64,000 nt of DNA, from NCBI GenBank assembly GCA_950022655.1, contig OX465584.1:46730723-46794722 (forward strand), read 5' to 3'. The DNA is from Alentia gelatinosa (Eukaryota > Annelida > Polychaeta > Phyllodocida > Polynoidae). Under the pieces are notes generated by a model. It was not told the origin of the DNA, did not search any database, and saw nothing but the letters and a program-made list of their open reading frames with translations. This document shows positions 1 through 13,022 of the stretch, in pieces. Position 1 is the first letter of the stretch, and every line of letters begins with the position of its first letter. The translations under genes and the position numbers were made by a program.

Positions 1-870
1 TGAACTATGAAATACTAACTGAACTAATTGAAGTGTAACAGCCTGGAGATTTATTAGTTTTCCCGTTCTTTCTACCTTATTTGGACATGTAGGCCAACTA
101 TATGGAGATATGGTTAGTGTACCTCAGTGGGATCTATTCAGAGATATTTTGGTCGGAAATATCGAGAAACATGTGGGCATCTATAGGCACGCTCAATATG
201 TCGCTTCAAAATGGTATTCCGAGAAACCATTAGAAAGGCCATCTTAATTTGGTTACATGGTGCGGAGGGACGTATGGATATCATTTTGTCATTCAGTGAT
301 GAACGGAATTCGTACATATGGTAAATAAAAGTGAGACTTTCGCCCACCGGTATATGGTGATAGGAAACACGTCTTAGGAAGAATACGAGTGCACTCAATC
401 AGTTGAGGATTGAATGAAAAGCAGAATTCATTCCCAGCTGGTGAAACTCCAGATAAAGTTAATGATACAGCGGAATGATTGGAAGTTCAATTTGAGTGTC
501 CAGCTGTCACTCCATCCACGATGGGCGCTGGGATAGGAAAGGAAAGTTTTATGATCTAGTTACTTCTTTAAATATTTCAATGTTTTAAACATGTATACAT
601 GAAGCGATTCTCAAAATCGGTAATTATACTTAAATGGTATAGATGGGAAATTAGAGTACTAGAATTTTGATTGATCTTTCTAGCAGCACTTAAGGTCGTA
701 TGGCACTCGTGACGCCGCCTAAGTGAATTCACAGACAATTTCCTACCTAAAACGAAGGCATTAATTTATATGGCCTTCATGCTGACAGTGCAAATTGAAC
801 CAATGTACCCTGTAACAGGTGGCACTTTTCCACGAACACGAGGACAGCTGTGCCACTGCATGGGAAACGG
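1..870. other. Non-coding, no recognised feature
   Basis: AT-rich sequence with only short open frames that look like chance. I see no RNA gene, no splice-site-bounded exon and no clear inverted repeat. It borders the foldback cluster that starts near 878. Confidence 0.5.
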
Positions 871-877
871 TATGTAA

Positions 878-2448
878 GGCCCACGTGGACATACTACGAT
901 GAACGTTGAACACCTTCTGACCCACAACGATACAATATAGTACAATATCGTAGGTATATGTCTCGTAGAGCCAGGGGTATCGGCCTTGCGTCGTAATGGG
1001 TCACGATATGATGTTGATACACTACAATGCACACTAGTGCTCTGCGACAATCAAACCTGTTTGATTGTTTACTGAACTGCCCCCACCTACCACGATTCTG
1101 GTCTCGATAGGCAGCACGATTGCCTTCCCGACACCATGCCGATTGTATCATGAAGTCAGCAAAAATCGTGGTAGGTGGAACAGGTTTCTGCGATTGACTC
1201 CACAATACCTGATGATAGGCTACCATTGATTACGCCAATCGTAGAGGTCCCGACGGAATCCAACATGTTTGATTTTTCATGGCCAATCGTAAACTATTGT
1301 AGCGGATTTAATGGAAAAGGATCTCTTGCAGGAGAGATACTTGGTAGACAATTATGAAATTCTATAAATAGGGAGACCGCATATAGATATACGATCGATC
1401 GATATGATTAAGTTTAACGGTCTTAAAATAATAGTTTCCTTTCGAATCATGATTCTATCATAGTTATATTTTTCAATTTGATTGTATTAGAGGGGACCCC
1501 CACCTACCACGATAGGCCACGACATGCTTCCCGATCGCTACGATTTGAAATGCCCAAATCGTGGCCTATCGGTAGGTCCCCGATAGTTTAAAATCGTGGA
1601 CATGGTTTGAAATCGTAGAGTGTAGAAACGCCTTTGGAGGACCAAAAACATAAACCATAGTCACGATTCAATCTGTGTATCAATGTATATGAGTTTTAAT
1701 ATTGAAATATATTATAATTTTGGAAACATTAGATGAATCTGAATAGTTTTTTAGAGGTATTCACAACATAATTTGAAGTTATTTTTCAGACTCTAATACA
1801 ATCAAATTGAAAGAGATAACTGTGATAGAATCGTGATTCCGATCTGAAACTATTATTTTCAGACCTTTATCCTTAATCAAATGATATCATATTTTCACCG
1901 AATATGTATCTGTATACGGCCTACCTAATTCTAGAATTTCATAATTTTCCATCTAGTATTTCACCCACAAGAGATATTTTCCCATTCAAATACACTACAA
2001 TACCCTACGACAGGCTACGAAATTTCCAACATGTTGGAAATTATCGGGACCTCTACGATTGGCGTTTTCATCGCAGCCTATCGTGAGCTGTCGTGGACGG
2101 AATCGCAGAAACCTGTTCAACCTACCACGATTTTGCCAGACCTCAGGCTACAATCGGAATGGTGTCGGGAAGGCCGTCGTAAGGCCAATCGGGACCAGAA
2201 TCGTGGTAGGTGGGGGCAGGCTTTAAATGTCAAAATTGGTGCCATATCGGGAAGGTGCAAAATCGTAGACATATGTCTAGACATGCCAATCCACCACGCA
2301 TTGTATGGGGTTTTTATCGGTGTCTAATCGCAAAAACGTAGTCAACTGCCCCGATGTTAGGTAACCTTCCGACGCGATTTTGATTTTGTATCGGGAGGTG
2401 CATCGTAGACCATATCGGAGGCATATCGCAGTAGGTGGACGCCGGGCC
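878..2448. mobile_element. Nested foldback/MITE cluster, GGCGTCCACCTACC family
   Basis: The right end reads GTAGGTGGACGCCGGGCC followed by TTA (2449-2451). A decayed left end, TAAGGCCCACGTGGACATAC, lies at 875-894. Inside are units bounded by CCACCTACCACGATT and its reverse complement: 1083-1178, a shorter one at 1500-1577, and 2119-2213. The 2119-2213 unit is an inverted copy of the first, and a direct copy sits outside at 2629-2727. Arms at 1419-1492 and 1790-1858 form a further AT-rich inverted repeat. Short words such as TCGTAG, CGATAG and ATCGTGG recur in both orientations throughout. No transposase ORF is present. A 3-bp TTA/TAA flank and GG-starting ends recall PIF/Harbinger-type MITEs, but that assignment is inference. 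Confidence 0.65.
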
Positions 2449-2628
2449 TTAGTATCTGAAAGAAGACATCATGATACGTTGTAAGTACCACTAAAAGATA
2501 ATTCAGACTGATTCCATATTTCTAAAATTATAATATATTTCAATTTTAAAACTCAGCCTGAGATCTACTTTGATACATCGATTGAATCTTGACCATAGTT
2601 TATGTTTTTGGTCCTCCTAAAGGCCAGC

Positions 2629-2890
2629 CCCTACCTACCACGATTCTGGTCCCGATAGGCCCTACGGCTGCCTTCTCGATACCATACCGATTCTATCATG
2701 AGGTCAGCAAAAATCGTGGTAGGTGGAACATGATACTTCACATTAGGCTGCGATTGAAAACACCAATCAAAGAGGTCCCGATAAAATCCAACATGTTGGA
2801 TCTTTCATAACCTGTCGTAGCCTATAGGCTACGAACTGGGCATTTCAAATCATAGCCATCGGGAAGTATGTCGTAGATCATCAGCGTAGG
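2629..2890. repeat. Partial copy of the same foldback family
   Basis: 2629-2727 is a direct copy of the 1083-1178 unit. It continues with a segment (2728-2830) also found at 1179-1300 and, inverted, at 2017-2118 and 62,883-62,992. The segment 2465-2630 is an inverted copy of 1632-1760. The whole tract ends at a GCGTAGGTGAGGGCAGG end near 2885-2900. Confidence 0.6.
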
Positions 2891-2906
2891 TGAGGGCAGG
2901 GCTTTA

Positions 2907-3602
2907 AAGGCCGGCGTCCACCAACCACGACAAGGCTACAACAATGGCTTTCCGACAAGGACCACGCCAGCCCTACGATTGGAAGGCTTGTCGTAGCCTT
3001 GTCATGGTTGGTGGACCCCAGTTCCCGACAAGAGTCTATTACAAGACCATGACGCGCTGCAACTGGAAGCTTGTCAAGAGCCTTCTGACAAAGTTATGAC
3101 AAAATCGAACATGTTCAATTTTTTCTGCGACTGGACCTTTGTCGTGGAGTGTCATGGTGTGTCAGGAGCATGTCGCAGAGGTCTACGATAGTAATTTTTG
3201 GTTGAGCGTGCACTTACCGACATCCTCCGACAACGCTGTCGTAAAGCCCCCCTTCTTACAATAAGGCTGCGACCAGGGCCAATTGGAACTTTCTTGTCGC
3301 CGCTGGTATCCCGTAAAAAAGACGTTCATGGGACCGACGCACTACAACAGTTATATGAGGAAACCACGATACTCCATGAAAAGGGTCCATTCATGGGAAA
3401 AAACGAACATGTTTGATGTTGTCGTAGCCTTGTCGGAATGCCCCCGACAAGCTTCCAATCGTGGCCTTGTCGTGGCTTTGTCGTAGACTCTTGTTGGGAT
3501 CTGGGGTCCACCAACCACGACAAGGTTTCCAATCGTAGCCCAATCGTGGACCTTGTCGGGAACCTATTGTCGTAGCCTTGCCATGGTTGGTGGACGCCCC
3601 CC
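2907..3602. mobile_element. Foldback element, CCACCAACCACGACAAGG subfamily
   Basis: Inverted ends: GGCGTCCACCAACCACGACA begins at 2913, and its reverse complement with few mismatches ends at about 3597. Both ends are flanked by TTTAA (2903-2907 and 3603-3607). Each end is itself a small inverted-repeat unit (2916-3015 and 3503-3598). The interior is packed with GTCGTAG, CGACAAGG and TTGTCG words in both orientations, instead of the ATCGTGG/CTATCGG words of the neighbouring family. No coding capacity is seen. It is non-autonomous, and the partner transposase is unknown. Confidence 0.65.
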
Positions 3603-3900
3603 TTTAATCATCAAGCTACTTGGCTAATAATCGTTGCACCTATTCCAGTCATCAGATAGGAACGGTCATGGTGTATCGGAAGGTCCCAGAAAATTCTAAT
3701 CGTAGCCTATCATTGTGTTAAGCCGGGCACCCATTGTCCCGAAACACTACGAAAAGTGCTGCGATTGGGCTACGTTAAGAAATTTTTTTATCAATCGCAG
3801 AACTATCGAGAGGGTTCTGTCGGAGTGTGTCGCAGTGTATCGGAACGGAGTTAGCGGCAATAAAAAGAAGACCACGGTACCGACACAAGCTACGATTTAA
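3603..3900. repeat. Diverged foldback-family remnant
   Basis: Contains AAGCCGGGCACCCATTG, GCTACGATT, ATCGCAG and TATCGG words typical of the preceding elements, but the ends are too decayed to place. Confidence 0.4.
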
Positions 3901-5045
3901 GAGATGCGCCAATGCAAATTTCAAGCAAACAATCAATAATATTAGTTAAAGATTCTTACTAAAAGAATTAAAAACATTAATTGAGATCTAAAAATTAAAT
4001 AATTTCAATATGTCAATCATTTCTTGTGGATCAGTTCCTGAATATGTACAAAATACCATTGGAAATTTAAAAAATAAACGATATATAAAAAATAAAAGCT
4101 CATATATATACATTTCTAAAGTATATCACAAGCAGGGTTTTAAAATTGAAGTATAGTGTAATTTTAGAAGTGGAGTAAAATATAATCTTAAGACTTCCTG
4201 TGGAAGGCCTATGCGATATAGCTTTTTACCGGGAGCGTATCGTAGTCAATCACCAGTGGGTTAATGAACTACTTCGGTGTCTGGTGATAGACCTCGGTAA
4301 GTTGGGGACGAATCTAATACGCTTAGACATCAACCCTCTGTTCCTTTCCCAATGTTACATGGTTAGCACGCGGATGGCGAAGGGATGGCGTTTGCAGCAA
4401 GCTCAAAATCTATGTGACCACTCTAACCTTTGGGCAGCCAATAAGCGTGTGGCCCATGCTCAAAAAGCCTGTTAGTGTAGATAGTTTATTAGAGAAGTTC
4501 AGACTGTCTGGAACAGAGGTGCGTATTTTACATTATCTATCTATCATCATTCAATGACGATTGTGGGAGACGATTCTTGATTTTAGCTCCGCCTGCAGTA
4601 AACAACTAGATCTAGTAATCACCCAGCGTATAAGCGCCAAACTATAGAAAACGGGTGACGAAATGATCATCAACTTACACAATATGGCAGCACTTCAAGA
4701 TCATCCAGACGAGTTTGAGCGGACGACTATTTCAAAGCAGTTTGAATGAATCGTATACAAATACCAAGTATTTTTTATAAAGGTTTAGTCTTTCACCTCA
4801 CATATTTGCCCAATCCATTTTTAAATGTCTATTTTCATACTTCATGATTTTCAGCTCAGTAGCTGGTCTTCAAGGATCCACGACGACGACCACGATTTTT
4901 AGGGTAACCCATTTTCACATGTCAATTTTCCAGCTGGAAACTCTGCCATAGCTATTTACCCACAGCTTAGGTAGGGTTGACCCTCAGACGATTTTAACAC
5001 CATCAGTTAATAACAGGAACTAGTCAGTGCCTTTAGATATTGAAT
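3901..5045. other. Non-coding, nothing recognised
   Basis: AT-rich. A 91-codon open frame at 4200-4475 has no splice-site or domain support and is treated as chance. Confidence 0.45.
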
Positions 5046-5453
5046 AAGGCCAAATTTACATCTGCCGGTGGAAAATGCACCGATAAAAAATGTGGAATAG
5101 AAACAGTCCGATAAAGTACCGGTAACCATTTTCGATAACACCTCGAGTCACTGAGGCGTTTGCAACTTGCAATCGATTAACATGTGCGCATCGACGATCC
5201 TATCGCAGATGACCCTAGGACTCGGGTGTTTTGCAAAATTCGAGCTCCTTTCGACGACGTTTTCAAAGCACTTTGAAATAGTCGGAGGCCTCATACGTTG
5301 GTTGGTGGTGCCTAGTTCCGCATTTCGGGGAAGGGAAGTCGTTGACCAGATGGGTATTTATTTTGTTATATTATGACATGAACGCATAATAATCGGTCGG
5401 CTGTGCCAGATTATATAACCTGTGGTAAAAATGGGTAGGTGTAAACTGGGCCT
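5046..5453. mobile_element. MITE, GGCCCAGTTTACACC family
   Basis: The left end AGGCCAAATTTACATCTGCC (5046) is an imperfect inverted copy of the right end, GGTAGGTGTAAACTGGGCCT (5434-5453). No ORF lies inside that could be a transposase. A clearer relative is at 43,689-43,903. Confidence 0.5.
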
Positions 5454-6841
5454 CACCGGAACTCATCTGCATGGACGATTATAAATCATCTATAGTGTAA
5501 AGGCTTGATTCACTTCATGGGGCGACGATTGTTATAGAACAAGGTTATAGACCAACTGATAAGCATGTTTATGCCGAGCCAATGTAGTTCTGTTGAATGA
5601 CGTCCCCACACTGTACACAGACATACACAAACAAACAACTGTTCATAGCAGGATATTAATCATCACCAAAAAGGTGCACAGACTATGAGTGTTTTGAAGG
5701 AAATATGCATAGATTGTTTGGAAGCTCTCCCCAGAAGAATATGCTCGCACGGAGATGCTCTGCTGAGCACACGTTTTATTTTTTCTCTTCTTTCTACCTG
5801 CTCTAGCGCTGAAGCCTCAGAATGCTATGTAAACCAACGCAGAGAGGCGAGCCCGTTGTCGTACCCTATCAACGACGTTATACCCCCAAGGCTGATAGAG
5901 TTTTTGATGGTCAACCAACGGGCTCACAATTTGCTCATAGCGTCGGCCGCCGACCATAGGAAATAACAAGATTCGTCCTATAGAGAAACTTAAATCCTAC
6001 ATCGCTTTGCCCGCAAGGGAGGTCCACGCCCACGCAGCAGGCTGAAAATAGCAGCTTCCCGGGGGGTAAACTTGGGGGAGCGGAGGAATTTTGGGCCGTG
6101 AATAGAATGCAGCCGAGGTCTTATTTGTCGGAATCATCGCATATTCATTGGCAGGTTTCACGGCTGGGGCACCGACCTATTAACAAGGGCAGCCGTGGCA
6201 AAAAGCAATCGACACTGGCCGCAAGAGAGTGGCAAGCACGGGGTCCGAGGAGAGGGGTATGAAGGGGAGGCTGCAGGAGGGGGTAGGGGTTGGGGGCAGA
6301 GAGGGGACAGGCGTGTAGAGAGAGACCAGGGGAATGGCATATGGGAGCAAGAGAGAGCTGGCAGATGCTGGGACATGCTGCTATTGATGCTTGGGTTATG
6401 AAGATGATATTTGAACAACGAGAGGTGTTTAAAGCAAATGGAGATATGGTGTTGTGGGATAAGGATATCCTATACCAGGTTATCAGCAAGGGGCATATTA
6501 AAGAAATACAGATGAGGTATTGGCTGTTTTTGGCCATTTACATCTAGGACTGATCCGCGCGTCCAGATCTTGTATAGGATGCCCAAAGCTCGATGAAACC
6601 GGATCCACGATTTCCTCTCGATCTTTATTCCCGTAAGTGTACATGCCGCGCTTCGGATTCTGGAAGTTCCAATCGAACCTGACACACCATTTAAGGTGCG
6701 TGGGAGACAAACCCCGATAATCAAGATAGCCCAGATTAATCCGGAGAACAAACAACTAGCTGCTGGTGGAGGGGTAGTAAGCTGTGGCCTACAGGTGCCC
6801 AGTTGTTCCAGCTTGTTTTGGTCGCGTACACCATATCATTT
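5454..6841. other. Non-coding, with a GA-rich tract
   Basis: 6220-6360 is a purine-rich, GGGGA/GAGAGA-like low-complexity tract that opens frames on both strands. No exon or RNA gene can be supported. Confidence 0.4.
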
Positions 6842-7485
6842 TAAAAAGATTCTAGAGGAGCAGGGTGATGCACTTAAAAGAAACGGCGAAACGCCACTGT
6901 GATTGGAGACCAATCTCCATTCTCTTAGTTGAGTCCAAAATCGCAGAACAACTTATTCATGGGTCCTTATCATGCATCATAGAAACTAAAAAGACCATTT
7001 ATACAAAAGAGTTTGGTTCTCAGCCTGATAATAGCACACAAGATACAAAACTAAGTTTAGTGGAAGACTTACTTGTGACATGTGGCCATTGCAAATGAAC
7101 ATTTGCGGTTTACAACGATTTTCGTAAGGCCTTCGACAGTGTTCACGATGGGATTCTATTTTTGAGGATAGCTGATTTGGGTCTTGATGGTAATAACTTA
7201 CTATGGTTAAGCAACTATCTGAAAGGCAGTCCTGGGGCTTCTACTGTTCATTTTCTACATTGACACAATTGCAATGCCCCAGATGCACATGTATGGTCTA
7301 TCATATTAGCTGTTTGCTAAAGATCTCATTATATACGAATAGTCTGATGACATTGATGGCCTGGCTGCATTAATGCAGGGAGGTCTAGATGCCTTCTGTG
7401 AGTGCCTTTGTGCCGTAGACTGCCTGACCAGTTTATAGGGCCTTTCAAGTTAGCTGTCAAGACGGAATATACTTATCTAGGCATC
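6842..7485 (+). pseudogene. Decayed non-LTR retrotransposon reverse transcriptase
   Basis: A broken reverse transcriptase fragment of the Jockey/CR1-like kind. Visible motifs in order: DWRPISILLVESKIAEQLIH (about 6901-6960), EFGSQPDNSTQD (7009-7044), a stop at 7096-7098, then VYNDFRKAFDSVHDGIL in the same frame (7108-7158). After a frame change come LGLLLFIFYIDTIAMP-like residues (7232-7280), a degraded FADD box reading FAKD (about 7315-7326), and TEYTYLGII (about 7464-7490). The motif order matches RT domains 1-7 of non-LTR elements. It lacks an endonuclease, several stops interrupt it, and the catalytic FADD aspartate is changed. It is not functional. Confidence 0.75.
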
Positions 7486-10294
7486 ATTATGACGAACATG
7501 TGATGTGTAATGGTTACAGCAGCTGTCATTCTAAGTGCGGGAGAGTCACTCAGAGACACCTACCGGACATTGAGTCTACTAAACGTATGACGTCATATCA
7601 CGTGACTTCGCTCCCGTCGTTTGAACTTTCAACAAACTTTTTACCTCCCACCCTCCCCACATGTTTTAGGGTGTTATCATATTAATAGTTGTCTTTGATG
7701 AACTGTTAATTACTGTATGCCTTTGTGTACTGTATTTTATGATGTATACCGTTGTATACCTATTTCAGAAATTTTCCACATTTGGAAATTTTAAAATAAA
7801 TTTTCTCGTCCACAGCTGCTTGTTTGTCATTATTGACACACAACTAATGAGAAGAAGAGACATCTAGTAATAAAGAAACTGAAAACTGTCCGTTCATTAC
7901 CTGAATAAAAAAACAAAACAAAAAAAACCCATGAAAATCTAACTCCTGTTTAAAATGAGGTACAAATCTATCAGCAGATGATTACCCCCAACCATTGATT
8001 GCCAGCCTCTCTCTAATAACGTTCAGTTGTATACATCTACATCAGATTGTATGACGTGATACAAAATGTGCATAGACCTGATGGGTTTGGCCGTATATTT
8101 AGCCCTTCATGGTGTTCATATGAAACCACCATTTGTCGAGACTGGTGCCGGCTGTACATGTATAGGTTCTGTCACAGCTATACTATGCGTTCCATGACAG
8201 GTAGTTTGTGTTGCAACTACCCAGTATATATATCCTTTTCCCCACCTCCTCGACTATCATTTTGCTTAAGGACTATTGAGGCCCTGGAGTATGGTTGACT
8301 ATATTGACCACTCTTTTCATAAGACCTACATATCATCTTATACATGTGCTTCACCTATACCTACCGTCTGTGTTGGTACCTAGAGAGCTACTACCAGGAC
8401 TCCATGTGGAAGAACTGTTAATGTAACAGAATGTGGAATAAAGCATTATTAAAAAACCAATTGAGAACTCTAAAGCACTGGAAAACATGTATAGGAGTTG
8501 ATTATTCACTGTAACATACATCATCTCATCTCATTAGTTATGGAGGAATAGGTTGCAAATGGTTTTCAGTACTTGTATTATATTGCTGTACTCTTATATG
8601 ACATGTAACGAGTTTTGTATCTACAAACTCCCAGAGGCACTGGGCGGAAGAACGGCTAAGCCGAACCCAGAAATTTGATGTAAATGGTACCTAAATGAAA
8701 CTGATCACACCAAAAAAAAAAAAAAAAAAGACATCGACTCATGCCTCCAGGCATTGCCTCCACCTCCCGGGTCAGCTGCGCGATTATGGGCAATACTGGT
8801 AACCGTTTACTGGTCTATATTAAGACCTGATAACCACATTTGTTCACCATGTTAACGATTTTATAATCGCAGCCTCGTGAGCAGTCCGTGATTTCAGCTC
8901 TGACACGCACAGGTTTGATCACGATGACTGACTGGACACATAAGGTGGGTGACTGAGTCGGAGTTTAAACATAGAATTCTGATTTATATGTCGGAGCCAA
9001 TTCGCAAGCAGTGGGTGCCCGGCCTAAGGCCAAGAAATCACCAAAGCCGAGTTCTCCATGTATCCTGGCGCCCATTCAAATTATTGCAACTGTGCGTCGT
9101 AGAGCGCGTTGTAAGGCGCGTCGGTGTGCATCCGAAAGCTGATGGGTTCCCCACTTAAGCATAGAACAGTTTTAAAATTGGTTGGTATCAGGAGTAGAAA
9201 CAGGCCTATATAAAAGAAAGCAAGCACTTTTCCTGAATTATCAGTCATTACTATTTATCTATTTCATCCCTTTCCAGGCGGCCAGGTTGGTGGGTTGCAT
9301 ACATGGCCCAGGAAGACCCTGGGGCCGTTTAATAATAATTTGTCTTCCGTGAGGCTGGGTGATATGATATTTCTAACGATGAACGACATGGTAAACAACC
9401 TTTTCCTTTTTGGGTAGCATAAAACTTGTTGCCGGCATCAGCAGTATTGTCTGTATAAAATGTTGTACAATTGTTGTACAATTGACCTCTTTTCATGTGC
9501 TAATACCTTTTCTATATAAACGCCGATACACACTGATATACTGTCGAGCGAAGCAGTGGTATGTCTGAGACGAGCAGGGCGAGTGGTGCAATACATATCT
9601 ATCTGTGGGGATCATTTTTTCAAAAGACGATTCAATCATTAACAAAATTTGTAATTTGATATACATATATCACATAAGAATAGAAATCTCTGTTGAAAAT
9701 ATCTTTGAATTTGGAATGGATTTTGTGCTTGAAAAATAAGTTTGACATTGCCTATGACAGCTCTAGAGGTGTCGTCCAGGGAAACAAATGGACTAAAAAT
9801 GGACAACAACGTTTTGTTGTCTTGGCGGGTTTAGGCACCTTGCATGTACATATGGATCTTGCCGTTATCCGGTGTCAAAGGACGGTGATCTGCCGGTCAC
9901 TCTCCAATCATATCTTCTGTTCTATACACGTGCTTAACGAATAGTAGACAAACATCGAATTGCCAGTGGGGAAGTGATTAACAAGTTTTCTTGCATGCCC
10001 AGTGACACATCGGGCTCGTTGGACTTCTGGTTTTTGATTCAAGCGTTTGGACGTATGTTACAAACTTCCAGTAATGCATAGCAGCGTGTAATGGGCAAAA
10101 TAGTTATCGAGGTATCTAATGTGGGGCATTCACCCGATTCAGTTTAAACAGCTTAATTATGCGAAATCGATCGATATCAACAATTCACTCTCTGATGTCC
10201 GCAAAATGTATTGTAGTTCCGTCTGTCTTACTTGGTGGCGCTTCTGTCTATGGGAAAGACACACTGTCAGCTGGCGGAACTTGACGCAAGTTTT
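7486..10294. other. Non-coding, with A-rich 3'-end-like tracts
   Basis: Holds TTAAAATAAA (about 7791-7800), an AATAAA signal (8437-8442) soon followed by six As, and an 18-base A run (8712-8729). These look like retroposed or element 3' ends. A TTGTACAATTG unit is doubled near 9464-9485. No gene is supported. Confidence 0.45.
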
Positions 10295-10510
10295 GATATC
10301 GATTAATTTCACATATTTAAGCTATGTAAACTGTATCAGGTGAAATACCCATGTTAGATACATCGTTAATTAGTCATCACGCCGTTTAACGCGGTACAGT
10401 GTGAGCCGCCGTAGACAGCAAAGTGTGCATTTGAACTTGTCCATATCGATTGATCTCACATATTTCAGCTATCTACTCTGTATCACGTGAATGTTCCACG
10501 TTAGATATTT
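10295..10510 (+). repeat. Diverged direct repeat pair
   Basis: 10,295-10,365 and 10,441-10,510 share an ordered string: ATATCGATT, TCACATATTT, AGCTAT, CTGTATCA, GTGAA, then GTTAGATA. They are separated by about 75 bases. It is an old local duplication of unknown nature. Confidence 0.5.
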
Positions 10511-12434
10511 GTTTATTGTGCCCTTCTAAACGTTACCAGGAGTTGTTAAGACATGTGGGGACGTATGGATTGAAGGAAAGGTAAAACTGAAAGTTCAACG
10601 CTCAGAATTAGCCTGTTGCACATGCGCGAAAATATGTTAATGAACATCACCGTCCTAATCGTAGTCTTGGTAGTATCTAGCTAGCGTATATTTAACAGAA
10701 GATACACTTGGAGAGCGGTCAGCGGTGACTGGCTTGAGTAGACCCAGATTAATGTCACATGATCACCTACCACGTACGCCACCTACATCACCTACGGTTA
10801 TATATGCTGCTTGGGTAGGAGCAGTCAGTATGTGTAGGATATACTGCAACAGGTATAAGATGATCTAGAAATTTTCAAAACTTAAAAAAGGGGAAAAGAG
10901 AAACTACAGTGAAAAGGAGCAATAAAGTTGTCGTTAAATTTTTTTGATGTTAAGTTGTAACTATCTGAACTTCTAGTTCATATACATATTTCACTTGATG
11001 CTAAGGGAAATCACGAGTAAAGATAAATTGGTGCTTTTGATCATGTTGATGTTTTGGATGTGGATGAGCGAAAAATGATGTAAACGTATACACTATAATC
11101 TATACATTCAAAAGATAAAAGTGCTAAGCTCACTTTATAGAAAAAGGAAATCCTTGTGACGTAGGGAAATAACCTCAGTGCATCAAGTTAATTATGCATC
11201 TTTAAGTGACAAACATTTGGTAAAATGGAGAACAATATCAAATAACTCTATGAAATTTAATCTTGAATAAATTGGATTCAGTAAAGCGAAAAGTAAACAT
11301 GGTGCATGGTCAGACGCAAGCCACTCAAGTCGCTATGCTGCTCATAAATCTAAGAGGTAGCTCAAGAGCAATTTCAGTTGTTCAGAAAGTGAGCCAACAA
11401 GCAATAGAATCTTCCTTATTGTGAAACACCGTAGAGTGGTTTGTCCATATACCCTCTGCTTTAATTTGATATCGATAGCATTCAGATTAAAAAGACATTA
11501 AGATAGGCGTTTCAAGGTTATTTACTTTGCATAATTTGCTTTCTCTATGAGTTGAAGTGAATACAGCACAAATATATATGAAAAAGGAATATATGAATGT
11601 ATTTCAAATATTGGATAAGGTCTACGAAGGTTGTTTAATATTTGGGCATAGTAAGAGAGATAAGGTCAATGATAGGAGAGTTCGTGAGCGGATAATGACA
11701 AGGGTAGAAGAGAATGCATCACTTGTGTGTTATCTGTGTATAAATCATTCTACATATTGCAGAATTTCTCTATCCATCTACTTGCACCTTTAAAGCACTG
11801 GCCTTAACTTTAAAAGAGAAAAAGTATCTGTGCGGTAAACAAAAATAAGTGGTGTCTTCTTATATAAACAGAGTTGGGTAGATCTTTGTTTGACCAACAA
11901 GTAAGTAAGTAATCTGTACAGTCCGGCCTGATGAGAGTCTTCTTCCCATTGAACACATCAATAAATGATATCGATCCAGGTCAAGCTCGTAGGTGTGACA
12001 ATCTGTTTGGGAGTTCAATTGAACCAGAACATTGACCTTGGTAACACTGTTGTATTACCTCTTATCTGTGATGCGTTTCTTAGCAATCAAAAGATTACCC
12101 CAGTACCAGAAAAAGGTCATATAGATGACACGAGTCCCACTCAGTAGTGGTCATGGATAAATGCCCTTATATCCTGGAAAATGGAAATAATGTAGATGTT
12201 GATGACACTTTGCAAGGTAATGGCAAAGTTGACTAATACATCATTGGAAAGTTTTGTTTTTGTTTTGCAAAGATTGGAATAACGCTCACCGACTCTTTTG
12301 TTACTGACAACAAATCTTGTTGACATATATGTTGCTCATGTAATTCAATATCTTTTTTTTTAGTGAAATCAACACAGAAAATCATCATTTTTATGTGTAG
12401 GTATTTCAGGGGTTTCATGCTTCAGCCTTTGATG
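10511..12434. other. Non-coding, nothing recognised
   Basis: AT-rich, with short chance frames only. Confidence 0.45.
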
Positions 12435-12812
12435 TGTTACATCATTGGGGCTTACTAATGCGAAACTAAGCACGGTCGTTAGGGACTAACTCCTGGTCGC
12501 TAGGGACTCCTTCAACTCGTTCCGGTCACGTGTCCGTCACGTGGTCACCCCACGCCACCCCGCCGACGTTCACTTCAACCCTGGACTGCCAACGAGAAGG
12601 AACCACCCACCCACCCTACAAAAACTCTTTAGTCTCTTCTCTCCATTCTCTCCTACTCCGTAGGGCTCATCAATAGCTACTGAACTGTCTCTTATCTCTA
12701 ATGTATGTTATGATGGACCTCTTAAAGTTATCTCGTATCTCGAATATACTCAATAAATTTTATGTCCATACCCGTGCTTTATGTTAGTCATTAGGAACAA
12801 CTAGTTATAACA
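12435..12812. mobile_element. Possible solo LTR
   Basis: Begins TGTTAC and ends ATAACA. It is GC-rich in its first half (two CACGTG boxes at about 12,535-12,545), then CT-rich, and has AATAAA near 12,751. Composition and order resemble U3-R-U5. I cannot find a matching target duplication, and no second copy is in the window, so this is tentative. Confidence 0.25.
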
Positions 12813-13022
12813 TGGTTAATACAATGAAATTATATAACCCGACAAGCGCTTGAAACATTGTAACATGATCAATTAATAAGGTTATGTAACCTGATCCGCG
12901 CAGTTCACTAACATAAGAGACAAATGTAGGGGTCAGGGCAGTCGAGCAGCGTTGTTTCACTTTAGAACTAGGTGGCGCGAGTGCCGATCCCTGGTGTGCG
13001 GTATGGCCGGCGGACCCGCAGT

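Noticed and set aside
878..3900. CRISPR-like array of spaced repeats
   Set aside because: Repeats occur in both orientations with irregular spacing and conserved interiors, and the context is an animal genome.
6498..6755. Minus-strand frame with CVRFDWNFQNPKRGMYTYG, faintly like the end of a MIB/HERC2 domain
   Set aside because: Only a short stretch fits, no splice sites or neighbouring exons support it, and two other frames are open over the same bases.
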